Assembly: GCF_934924865.1 (NCBI RefSeq) | Contig: NZ_OW235315.1 | Coordinates: 3,410,001 to 3,474,000 of the forward strand | DNA: 64,000 nt | Reading direction: 5' to 3' | Origin: Tepidibacter aestuarii | GTDB lineage: Bacteria > Bacillota > Clostridia > Peptostreptococcales > Peptostreptococcaceae | In this document: positions 47,197-58,462 of the stretch, piece after piece | Position numbering within the stretch: the stretch's first letter is position 1 | Layout of the letters: the number at the start of each line of letters is the position of its first letter | The notes under the pieces: model-generated | Databases searched by the model: none | What the model saw: only the letters and a program-made list of their open reading frames with translations | What the model was told of the DNA's origin: nothing | Made by a program: the position numbers and the translations under genes

Positions 47197-47248
47197 GAAC
47201 CTTCTCAAATGCACAATAAATAGTGTATCTGAGGGGGTTTAATTTTAT
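47197..47248 (+). terminator. Terminator of the alcohol dehydrogenase
   Basis: Imperfect stem AACCTTCTCA..CAC / GTG..TGAGGGGGTT, followed by TTTAATTTTA. Confidence 0.65.
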
Positions 47249-47329
47249 ATATTAATACAAAATTTCTATTATTGATCTCCTTATAAAATTCTGATTATTA
47301 TTTTCAAAGCTTCACATTCATTTATAGCA

Positions 47330-47397
47330 ACCATAAGTTTTTACATTCACCATTGCTGTTATCTATAGATTCAACGTTATATAATTTTTTAAACAAT
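47330..47397 (-). repeat. Degenerate half-copy of the dispersed repeat, copy E
   Basis: Keeps only the right half: AGTTTTTACATTCACC, TGCTGTTATCTATAGATTCAACGTTATATAATTTT in pieces, resembling copy C (TTATTTACAGATTCAAAATTATATAATTTCC). It ends at the tRNA-array terminator. Confidence 0.5.
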
Positions 47398-47428
47398 AAA
47401 AAAACACCTTTAAAATAAAGGTGTTTTT
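47397..47428 (-). terminator. Terminator of the tRNA array
   Basis: AAAACACCTTTA-AAA-TAAAGGTGTTTT with T-run on the minus strand, 7 nt beyond the last tRNA. Confidence 0.9.
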
Positions 47429-47434
47429 CAAAAT

Positions 47435-47510
47435 TGGTGGGCTCAACAGGGCTCGAACCTGTGACCCCCTGCTTGTAAGGCAGGTGCTCTCCCAGCTGAG
47501 CTATGAGCCC
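47435..47510 (-). tRNA. tRNA-Val (TAC), array end
   Basis: 76 nt; loop CTTACAA. Last tRNA of the array. Same sequence as the Val genes at 49020 and 50900. Confidence 0.97.
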
Positions 47511-47519
47511 AATTAAACG

Positions 47520-47596
47520 TGGTGCGCCCAGAGGGACTCGAACCCCCAACCTTCTGATTCGTAGTCAGACACTCTATCCAGTTGAGCTATAGGCGC
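47520..47596 (-). tRNA. tRNA-Arg (ACG)
   Basis: 77 nt; loop CTACGAA. Present only once, outside the duplicated block. Confidence 0.97.
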
Positions 47597-47619
47597 TTAT
47601 TTGATTTTTACAAAAAAAA

Positions 47620-47693
47620 TGGAGGCGACACCCAGATTCGAACTGGGGATGAAGGAGTTGCAGTCCTCTGCCTTACCACTTGGCTATGTCGCC
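47620..47693 (-). tRNA. tRNA-Cys (GCA), block 1
   Basis: 74 nt; loop CTGCAAC. Last tRNA of duplicated block 1 in the direction of transcription. Confidence 0.97.
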
Positions 47694-47701
47694 ATTTTTT
47701 T

Positions 47702-47777
47702 TGGTGACCCATCCGCGACTCGAACGCGGGACACCCTGATTAAAAGTCAGGTGCTCTACCGACTGAGCTAATGGGTC
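47702..47777 (-). tRNA. tRNA-Lys (TTT), block 1 first position
   Basis: 76 nt; loop CTTTTAA. The block carries two identical Lys genes. Confidence 0.97.
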
Positions 47778-47783
47778 AAAATA

Positions 47784-47861
<78 letters not shown>

Positions 47862-47865
47862 ATAT

Positions 47866-47942
47866 TGGTCGAGGTGGAGGGACTCGAACCCCCGGCCCCA
47901 TGGTCCCAAACCACGTGCGCTACCAAACTGCGCTACACCTCG
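47866..47942 (-). tRNA. tRNA-Pro (TGG), block 1
   Basis: 77 nt; loop TTTGGGA. Confidence 0.97.
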
Positions 47943-47962
47943 ATATAATATATTAAATAAAG

Positions 47963-48039
47963 TGGTGGGCCTTCAGGGACTCGAACCCCAGACCTACCGG
48001 TTATGAGCCGGGCGCTCTAACCAACTGAGCTAAAGGCCC
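47963..48039 (-). tRNA. tRNA-Ile2 (CAT, lysidine type), block 1
   Basis: 77 nt; loop CTCATAA. Of three CAT tRNAs in the block this one has the GGxCCTTTAGCTCAGTTGG start and GGCTCATAACC arm of isoleucine tRNAs that receive lysidine; the Ile call is inferred. Confidence 0.8.
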
Positions 48040-48047
48040 ACTTTATT

Positions 48048-48124
48048 TGGTAGCGGCAACTAGATTCGAACTAGTGACCTTTCGGGTATGAACCGAACGC
48101 TCTAGCCAACTGAGCTATGCCGCC
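48048..48124 (-). tRNA. tRNA-Met (CAT, elongator), block 1
   Basis: 77 nt; starts GGCGGCATAGCTCAG, loop TTCATAC, as in elongator Met tRNAs. Confidence 0.9.
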
Positions 48125-48133
48125 ACATTTTAT

Positions 48134-48209
48134 TGGTGCCCAGAGGCGGAATCGAACCACCGACACGGGGATTTTCAGTCCCCTGCTCTACCGACTGAGC
48201 TATCTGGGC
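48134..48209 (-). tRNA. tRNA-Phe (GAA), block 1
   Basis: 76 nt; loop CTGAAAA. Confidence 0.97.
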
Positions 48210-48212
48210 ATT

Positions 48213-48301
48213 TGGCGGAGGAGGTGGGATTTGAACCCACGGCCCCTTTCGGAGTCACTGGTTTTCAAGACCAGCTCCTTAAGCCACTCGGACACCCCTC
48301 C
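48213..48301 (-). tRNA. tRNA-Ser (TGA), block 1
   Basis: 89 nt with a long variable arm; loop CTTGAAA. Confidence 0.97.
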
Positions 48302-48310
48302 GCATTTCTT

Positions 48311-48386
48311 TGGTGACCCATCCGCGACTCGAACGCGGGACACCCTGATTAAAAGTCAGGTGCTCTACCGACTGAGCTAATGGGTC
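48311..48386 (-). tRNA. tRNA-Lys (TTT), block 1 second position
   Basis: 76 nt; identical to the Lys gene at 47702. Confidence 0.97.
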
Positions 48387-48395
48387 AGATTAAAT

Positions 48396-48471
48396 TGGCT
48401 GGGGATGCTGGACTCGAACCAACGCATGCAGGAATCAAAATCCTGAGCCTTACCGACTTGGCGAATCCCCA
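48396..48471 (-). tRNA. tRNA-Gln (TTG), block 1
   Basis: Loop TTTTGAT; weak U1-A72 end pair as usual for Gln. Confidence 0.96.
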
Positions 48472-48476
48472 GTATA

Positions 48477-48553
48477 TGGCGTGCCTGCAGGGATTCGAAC
48501 CCCGGACACGTGGCTTAGAAGGCCACTGCTCTATCCAACTGAGCTACAGGCAC
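48477..48553 (-). tRNA. tRNA-Arg (TCT), block 1
   Basis: 77 nt; loop CTTCTAA. Confidence 0.97.
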
Positions 48554-48559
48554 ATATTT

Positions 48560-48634
48560 TGGAGCGGAAAACGAGATTCGAACTCGCGACCCTCGCCTTG
48601 GCAAGGCGATGCTCTACCACTGAGCCATTTCCGC
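48560..48634 (-). tRNA. tRNA-Gly (GCC), block 1
   Basis: 75 nt; loop TTGCCAA. Confidence 0.97.
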
Positions 48635-48637
48635 TTA

Positions 48638-48721
48638 TGGTGCGGGTGGAGGGACTTGAACCCCCACGCTAAAAGCGCTAGATCCTAAGTCTAGTGCGTC
48701 TGCCAATTCCGCCACACCCGC
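48638..48721 (-). tRNA. tRNA-Leu (TAG), block 1
   Basis: 84 nt with long variable arm; loop CTTAGGA. Confidence 0.97.
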
Positions 48722-48731
48722 GCATTATTGA

Positions 48732-48817
48732 TGGTGGAGGGGACTGGATTCGAACCAGTGAAAGCGATGCTAACAGATTTACAGTCTGCCCCCTTTGGCC
48801 AACTCGGGAACCCCTCC
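48732..48817 (-). tRNA. tRNA-Tyr (GTA), block 1
   Basis: 86 nt with long variable arm; loop CTGTAAA. Confidence 0.97.
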
Positions 48818-48823
48818 ATGTTT

Positions 48824-48898
48824 TGGAGCTAGTGATAGGAATCGAACCTACAACCTGCTGATTACAAGTCAGCTGCTCTACCGTTGAGCCACACTAGC
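48824..48898 (-). tRNA. tRNA-Thr (TGT), block 1
   Basis: 75 nt; loop CTTGTAA. Confidence 0.97.
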
Positions 48899-48935
48899 AC
48901 TTTTTTATTTTTTTAAATATCCCAATTTAATTATT

Positions 48936-49012
48936 TGGCGACCTGGAAGGGACTCGAACCCTCGACCTCCAGCGTGACAGGCTGGCATTCTAACCAACTG
49001 AACTACCAGGCC
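48936..49012 (-). tRNA. tRNA-Asp (GTC), block 1
   Basis: 77 nt; loop CTGTCAC. Confidence 0.97.
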
Positions 49013-49019
49013 AAATAAT

Positions 49020-49095
49020 TGGTGGGCTCAACAGGGCTCGAACCTGTGACCCCCTGCTTGTAAGGCAGGTGCTCTCCCAGCTGAGCTATGAGCCC
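49020..49095 (-). tRNA. tRNA-Val (TAC), block 1
   Basis: 76 nt; loop CTTACAA. Confidence 0.97.
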
Positions 49096-49104
49096 AATTA
49101 TTAA

Positions 49105-49179
49105 TGGTGACCCCTAGGGGAATCGAACCCCTGTTACCGCCGTGAAAGGGCGGTGTCTTAACCGCTTGACCAAGGGGCC
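49105..49179 (-). tRNA. tRNA-Glu (TTC), block 1
   Basis: 75 nt; loop CTTTCAC. Confidence 0.97.
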
Positions 49180-49183
49180 ATAC

Positions 49184-49259
<76 letters not shown>

Positions 49260-49265
49260 TCATTG

Positions 49266-49354
49266 TGGTGCCGAGGACCGGAATCGAACCGGTACGATCT
49301 GTAAGGACCGCAGGATTTTAAGTCCTGTGCGTCTGCCAGTTCCGCCACCTCGGC
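49266..49354 (-). tRNA. tRNA-Leu (TAA), block 1
   Basis: 89 nt with long variable arm; loop CTTAAAA. Confidence 0.97.
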
Positions 49355-49361
49355 ATTTTTT

Positions 49362-49436
49362 TGGCTCCAAGGGTGGGACTCGAACCCACAGCCTATCGGT
49401 TAACAGCCGAGTGCTCCACCGTTGAGCTACCTTGGA
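49362..49436 (-). tRNA. tRNA-Asn (GTT), block 1
   Basis: 75 nt; loop CTGTTAA. Differs at three positions from the block 2 copy; base 27 is C facing U43, breaking one anticodon-stem pair. Confidence 0.93.
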
Positions 49437-49461
49437 ACGTAATTTCGTAACAACAAAATAT

Positions 49462-49490
49462 ATATTATCATATTTGATTGTTACTGTCAA
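49462..49490 (-). promoter_or_regulatory. Consensus promoter between the two tRNA blocks
   Basis: Minus strand TTGACA (49485-49490), 17-nt spacer, TAATAT (49462-49467), about 26 nt before tRNA-Asn of block 1. Drives block 1 independently of rrn3. Confidence 0.92.
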
Positions 49491-49499
49491 TATGTTTTA

Positions 49500-49573
49500 T
49501 GGAGGCGACACCCAGATTCGAACTGGGGATGAAGGAGTTGCAGTCCTCTGCCTTACCACTTGGCTATGTCGCC
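49500..49573 (-). tRNA. tRNA-Cys (GCA), block 2
   Basis: Same as the block 1 gene at an offset of 1,880 bp. The inter-block promoter follows it immediately. Confidence 0.97.
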
Positions 49574-49581
49574 ATTTTTCT

Positions 49582-49657
49582 TGGTGACCCATCCGCGACT
49601 CGAACGCGGGACACCCTGATTAAAAGTCAGGTGCTCTACCGACTGAGCTAATGGGTC
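49582..49657 (-). tRNA. tRNA-Lys (TTT), block 2 first position
   Basis: Loop CTTTTAA; copy of 47702. Confidence 0.97.
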
Positions 49658-49663
49658 AAAATA

Positions 49664-49741
<78 letters not shown>

Positions 49742-49745
49742 ATAT

Positions 49746-49822
49746 TGGTCGAGGTGGAGGGACTCGAACCCCCGGCCCCATGGTCCCAAACCACGTGCGC
49801 TACCAAACTGCGCTACACCTCG
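49746..49822 (-). tRNA. tRNA-Pro (TGG), block 2
   Basis: Loop TTTGGGA; copy of 47866. Confidence 0.97.
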
Positions 49823-49842
49823 ATATAATATATTAAATAAAG

Positions 49843-49919
49843 TGGTGGGCCTTCAGGGACTCGAACCCCAGACCTACCGGTTATGAGCCGGGCGCTCTAA
49901 CCAACTGAGCTAAAGGCCC
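49843..49919 (-). tRNA. tRNA-Ile2 (CAT, lysidine type), block 2
   Basis: Copy of 47963; same inferred identity. Confidence 0.8.
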
Positions 49920-49927
49920 ACTTTATT

Positions 49928-50004
49928 TGGTAGCGGCAACTAGATTCGAACTAGTGACCTTTCGGGTATGAACCGAACGCTCTAGCCAACTGAGCTATGC
50001 CGCC
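49928..50004 (-). tRNA. tRNA-Met (CAT, elongator), block 2
   Basis: Copy of 48048. Confidence 0.9.
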
Positions 50005-50013
50005 ACATTTTAT

Positions 50014-50089
50014 TGGTGCCCAGAGGCGGAATCGAACCACCGACACGGGGATTTTCAGTCCCCTGCTCTACCGACTGAGCTATCTGGGC
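50014..50089 (-). tRNA. tRNA-Phe (GAA), block 2
   Basis: Loop CTGAAAA; copy of 48134. Confidence 0.97.
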
Positions 50090-50092
50090 ATT

Positions 50093-50181
50093 TGGCGGAG
50101 GAGGTGGGATTTGAACCCACGGCCCCTTTCGGAGTCACTGGTTTTCAAGACCAGCTCCTTAAGCCACTCGGACACCCCTCC
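50093..50181 (-). tRNA. tRNA-Ser (TGA), block 2
   Basis: Long variable arm, loop CTTGAAA; copy of 48213. Confidence 0.97.
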
Positions 50182-50190
50182 GCATTTCTT

Positions 50191-50266
50191 TGGTGACCCA
50201 TCCGCGACTCGAACGCGGGACACCCTGATTAAAAGTCAGGTGCTCTACCGACTGAGCTAATGGGTC
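50191..50266 (-). tRNA. tRNA-Lys (TTT), block 2 second position
   Basis: Copy of 48311. Confidence 0.97.
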
Positions 50267-50275
50267 AGATTAAAT

Positions 50276-50351
50276 TGGCTGGGGATGCTGGACTCGAACC
50301 AACGCATGCAGGAATCAAAATCCTGAGCCTTACCGACTTGGCGAATCCCCA
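50276..50351 (-). tRNA. tRNA-Gln (TTG), block 2
   Basis: Loop TTTTGAT; copy of 48396. Confidence 0.96.
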
Positions 50352-50356
50352 GTATA

Positions 50357-50433
50357 TGGCGTGCCTGCAGGGATTCGAACCCCGGACACGTGGCTTAGAA
50401 GGCCACTGCTCTATCCAACTGAGCTACAGGCAC
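50357..50433 (-). tRNA. tRNA-Arg (TCT), block 2
   Basis: Loop CTTCTAA; copy of 48477. Confidence 0.97.
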
Positions 50434-50439
50434 ATATTT

Positions 50440-50514
50440 TGGAGCGGAAAACGAGATTCGAACTCGCGACCCTCGCCTTGGCAAGGCGATGCTCTACCAC
50501 TGAGCCATTTCCGC
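50440..50514 (-). tRNA. tRNA-Gly (GCC), block 2
   Basis: Loop TTGCCAA; copy of 48560. Confidence 0.97.
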
Positions 50515-50517
50515 TTA

Positions 50518-50601
50518 TGGTGCGGGTGGAGGGACTTGAACCCCCACGCTAAAAGCGCTAGATCCTAAGTCTAGTGCGTCTGCCAATTCCGCCACACCCG
50601 C
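50518..50601 (-). tRNA. tRNA-Leu (TAG), block 2
   Basis: Loop CTTAGGA; copy of 48638. Confidence 0.97.
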
Positions 50602-50611
50602 GCATTATTGA

Positions 50612-50697
50612 TGGTGGAGGGGACTGGATTCGAACCAGTGAAAGCGATGCTAACAGATTTACAGTCTGCCCCCTTTGGCCAACTCGGGAACCCCTCC
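50612..50697 (-). tRNA. tRNA-Tyr (GTA), block 2
   Basis: Loop CTGTAAA; copy of 48732. Confidence 0.97.
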
Positions 50698-50703
50698 ATG
50701 TTT

Positions 50704-50778
50704 TGGAGCTAGTGATAGGAATCGAACCTACAACCTGCTGATTACAAGTCAGCTGCTCTACCGTTGAGCCACACTAGC
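50704..50778 (-). tRNA. tRNA-Thr (TGT), block 2
   Basis: Loop CTTGTAA; copy of 48824. Confidence 0.97.
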
Positions 50779-50815
50779 ACTTTTTTATTTTTTTAAATAT
50801 CCCAATTTAATTATT

Positions 50816-50892
50816 TGGCGACCTGGAAGGGACTCGAACCCTCGACCTCCAGCGTGACAGGCTGGCATTCTAACCAACTGAACTACCAGGCC
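50816..50892 (-). tRNA. tRNA-Asp (GTC), block 2
   Basis: Loop CTGTCAC; copy of 48936. Confidence 0.97.
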
Positions 50893-50899
50893 AAATAAT

Positions 50900-50975
50900 T
50901 GGTGGGCTCAACAGGGCTCGAACCTGTGACCCCCTGCTTGTAAGGCAGGTGCTCTCCCAGCTGAGCTATGAGCCC
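50900..50975 (-). tRNA. tRNA-Val (TAC), block 2
   Basis: Loop CTTACAA; copy of 49020. Confidence 0.97.
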
Positions 50976-50984
50976 AATTATTAA

Positions 50985-51059
50985 TGGTGACCCCTAGGGG
51001 AATCGAACCCCTGTTACCGCCGTGAAAGGGCGGTGTCTTAACCGCTTGACCAAGGGGCC
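50985..51059 (-). tRNA. tRNA-Glu (TTC), block 2
   Basis: Loop CTTTCAC; copy of 49105. Confidence 0.97.
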
Positions 51060-51063
51060 ATAC

Positions 51064-51139
<76 letters not shown>

Positions 51140-51145
51140 TTATTG

Positions 51146-51234
51146 TGGTGCCGAGGACCGGAATCGAACCGGTACGATCTGTAAGGACCGCAGGATTTTA
51201 AGTCCTGTGCGTCTGCCAGTTCCGCCACCTCGGC
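51146..51234 (-). tRNA. tRNA-Leu (TAA), block 2
   Basis: Loop CTTAAAA; copy of 49266. Confidence 0.97.
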
Positions 51235-51242
51235 ATTTTTTT

Positions 51243-51317
51243 TGGCTCCAAGGGTGGGGCTCGAACCCACAGCCTATCGGTTAACAGCCGATTGCTCCAC
51301 CATTGAGCTACCTTGGA
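51243..51317 (-). tRNA. tRNA-Asn (GTT), block 2
   Basis: Loop CTGTTAA with a fully paired anticodon stem (ATCGG/CCGAT). First array tRNA after the rrn3 5S gene, 5 nt away. Confidence 0.97.
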
Positions 51318-51322
51318 ACATA

Positions 51323-51438
<116 letters not shown>

Positions 51439-51441
51439 TAT

Positions 51442-51515
51442 TGGAGCGGGTGAAGGGAGTCGAACCCTCGCAGCCGGCTTGGAAGGCCGGAACTCTACCA
51501 CTGAGCTACACCCGC
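51442..51515 (-). tRNA. tRNA-Gly (TCC) between 23S and 5S
   Basis: 74 nt; loop CTTCCAA. It lies between the 23S end and the 5S start, 3 nt before the 5S gene. Confidence 0.96.
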
Positions 51516-51565
51516 ATATTAAGTATTAAGATTAATACTTTCAAAATTGACCAGATTTAAAATTT

Positions 51566-54485
<2,920 letters not shown>

Positions 54486-54543
54486 AAATTTATTTAAATC
54501 TGTTCAATTTTCAAAGTACTAATATAGTATATAAAATACTAAA

Positions 54544-54619
54544 TGGTGGAGACGAGGAGAGTCGAACTCCTGACCCCTTGCTTGCAAGGCAAGTGCTCTC
54601 CCAACTGAGCTACGCCCCC
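54544..54619 (-). tRNA. tRNA-Ala (TGC) in the 16S-23S spacer
   Basis: 76 nt; loop CTTGCAA. Only operon 3 has a spacer tRNA. Confidence 0.97.
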
Positions 54620-54644
54620 ATATTGTATTTTTTTGACGAAATAT

Positions 54645-54673
54645 ATAATAACAAATTTATTAAAATTCGTCAA
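54645..54673 (-). promoter_or_regulatory. Promoter inside the 16S-23S spacer of operon 3
   Basis: Minus strand TTGACG (54668-54673), 17-nt spacer, TATTAT (54645-54650), 26 nt before tRNA-Ala. The -35 and spacing match the main rrn promoters. Confidence 0.82.
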
Positions 54674-54712
54674 GAGTTTTTTATAAACTCTCAAAATTAA
54701 ACAGTAGGTTAT

Positions 54713-56236
<1,524 letters not shown>

Positions 56237-56385
56237 AAAAGTTTGTCAGTACTCAGTAAACTGACTTTATGTGTTGTTTCCGAAAATCACTGATGTGATT
56301 TATTTATAACCTACTGTTTAATTTTCAAAGTTCATATGTTGTATTCATGTGTTTTTCGTTAGCCTCGTTGTCGAGGACAAGTAAT

Positions 56386-56414
56386 AATATATCACCTTTG
56401 AAACATTTCGTCAA
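56386..56414 (-). promoter_or_regulatory. rRNA operon 3 promoter
   Basis: TTGACG (56409-56414), 17 nt, TATATT (56386-56391). The leader differs slightly from operons 1 and 2. Confidence 0.88.
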
Positions 56415-56661
56415 CACTTTTTTATATTTTTTTATTTTTTACTTATTAATTACTATATTTAAATCATTTTTTAGTACATTATATACATTAATATAATCTA
56501 AACATAAGCCCTATTTAATTGTGTCTATTGAAAATATATTAAGTAATTTTATTTATATTTCTAAATAAAATAAATCCAATTGATATTCTTCTCATTAAGA
56601 TAATTTAATATACTAACGCAACCTAAAATAATTTAATGTGTATTGTGGCTTTTTAAATGTA

Positions 56662-56690
56662 TTGAATTTTCAGAAGATTTATGCTATACT
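56662..56690 (+). promoter_or_regulatory. Promoter of the first nhaC-type gene
   Basis: TTGAAT (56662-56667), 17 nt, TATACT (56685-56690) on the plus strand. It leaves a leader of about 170 nt with no recognised riboswitch. The stretch 56415-56661 is AT-rich without features. Confidence 0.7.
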
Positions 56691-56866
56691 TTCCATACAT
56701 TTATAATTTTATCAACTAAACGGCAATATTATATTCAAAATATTACAGGGGTGAATATATATTGTTATGTTCTTGTGTTAACCCGACCTAAATTCAGTTA
56801 GATAACATACTTATAACTGGATATTAAAAACTTAGTTTTTATTATTTTAAAAGGGGGAAAATTATA

Positions 56867-58270
56867 ATGGCAAAACAAAAACGTAAGGCAAACTTACTAG
56901 AAGCTCTCATTCCTATTTTATGTTTAATCTTATTTATAGGAGTTGCAGTTTTTAAGTATGAGGCATCACCTCATATTCCTTTAATTTGCGGAGCTGTCGT
57001 AGCTGCTCTTATGGCTACTACTAGGCTTGGTTTTAAATGGAATGAGCTTGAGGAAGGCGTTATGAAAACCATCAATATGGCAATGCAGGCTATTTTGATT
57101 CTTATGATAGTAGGTACAATTATAGGTACTTGGATATTAAGTGGTGTAGTTCCTACTATGATATATTACGGCCTTAAGATATTATCGCCTGGTATATTCT
57201 TAGTTGCAACTTGTGTAATATGTGCAATAGTTGCTCTTGCTACAGGATCTTCTTGGACTACAGCTGGTACTGTTGGTATAGCACTTTTAGGTGTTGGTCA
57301 AGGACTTGGTATTCCTCCCCATATAGTTGCCGGTGCAATCATATCTGGTGCTTACTTTGGAGATAAAATGTCCCCATTATCAGATACTACAAATCTAGCA
57401 CCAGCCATGGCAGGTGCTAATCTATTCGACCATGTACGTCACATGCTATTCACAACTGGACCATCTTTAGTAATCGCTCTTATCCTTTACGGTTTCATAG
57501 GTGCTAAATATGCAGGTAAAAATATTGACCCTACTATAATAAACCAAATGCTTAGTGCTCTTTCATCTAGTTTTAACATAAATCCATTACTCTTCCTTCC
57601 ACCTATAATAGTAATCACAATAGTTATTTTAAAAGTTCCAGCAATTCCAGGTCTTATAACAGGTTCTTTACTTGGAGGAATATTTGCTTCTATATTCCAA
57701 AAATCATCACTTGGAGAAATAATTACTGCTGCTAATTACGGGTTCGTATCAGAAACAGGAATCGAAGCTGTAGATTCATTATTAACTCGTGGTGGTCTTC
57801 AATCTATGATGTGGACAGTTTCTTTAATATTATGTGCTTTGGCACTTGGAGGAATACTTGAAAAAACAGGTATGCTTGAGGTTATAGCAGAAGGCATATT
57901 AAAGTTAGCAAGAGGTACTGGCGGACTTGTCGTTGCTACTATATTCTCTTGTATATTCGTAAACTTAGTTACAGGAGAGCAATACTTATCTATAGTTATT
58001 CCAGGAAGAATGTATAAAGATGCTTATACTAAAAAAGGTCTTCACCCTAAAAACTTATCAAGAGCACTTGAAGATTCAGGAACACTTACATCTCCTCTTA
58101 TTCCGTGGAATACATGTGGAGCATACATGTTTGCAACATTAGGTGTTCATCCATTTGCTTATTTACCTTATGCATTTTTAAATCTAATAAATCCTCTAGT
58201 ATCTATGTTCTATGGATTTACAGGAATTACAATGCACAAGCTTCCTGAAGAAGAATATATTACAGAATAA
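56867..58270 (+). CDS. Na+/H+ antiporter, NhaC family
   Basis: 467 residues, about 11-12 membrane helices, typical NhaC length. Conserved segments include ATGSSWTTAGTVGIALLGVG (125-144), GAYFGDKMSPLSDTTNLAPA (161-180) and EDSGTLTSPLIPWNTCGAYM near the C-terminus. Family members exchange Na+ for H+, or malate/lactate or amino acids; the exact substrate is unknown. It starts with GGGGG ribosome binding site and ends at a strong GGGCCC hairpin. Confidence 0.93.
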   Translation: MAKQKRKANLLEALIPILCLILFIGVAVFKYEASPHIPLICGAVVAALMATTRLGFKWNELEEGVMKTINMAMQAILILMIVGTIIGTWILSGVVPTMIYYGLKILSPGIFLVATCVICAIVALATGSSWTTAGTVGIALLGVGQGLGIPPHIVAGAIISGAYFGDKMSPLSDTTNLAPAMAGANLFDHVRHMLFTTGPSLVIALILYGFIGAKYAGKNIDPTIINQMLSALSSSFNINPLLFLPPIIVITIVILKVPAIPGLITGSLLGGIFASIFQKSSLGEIITAANYGFVSETGIEAVDSLLTRGGLQSMMWTVSLILCALALGGILEKTGMLEVIAEGILKLARGTGGLVVATIFSCIFVNLVTGEQYLSIVIPGRMYKDAYTKKGLHPKNLSRALEDSGTLTSPLIPWNTCGAYMFATLGVHPFAYLPYAFLNLINPLVSMFYGFTGITMHKLPEEEYITE

Positions 58271-58275
58271 ATTAC

Positions 58276-58300
58276 GGGCCCATAGGGCCCTTTCTTTTTA
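58276..58300 (+). terminator. Terminator of the first nhaC-type gene
   Basis: GGGCCC-ATA-GGGCCC followed by TTTCTTTTT. Confidence 0.9.
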
Positions 58301-58462
58301 TTTATAAATAAACTATATCATTTTCAATTTGTTTATAACATAAAGTAAAATATGAGTTATTATAATCCTCAAAATTGTAGAAATTATTGCCACTAGAATG
58401 TTTATGATATAGCATGATTTGAATTTCTTATTTTTATAATCTTATTTGAGAGGTCGTTTAAC

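Noticed and set aside
48117-48688. Plus-strand ORFs over the tRNA array, also at 49997-50568
   Set aside because: They are antisense to a continuous run of tRNA cloverleafs; such 'WRRWDLNPRP'-type peptides are a well-known artefact.
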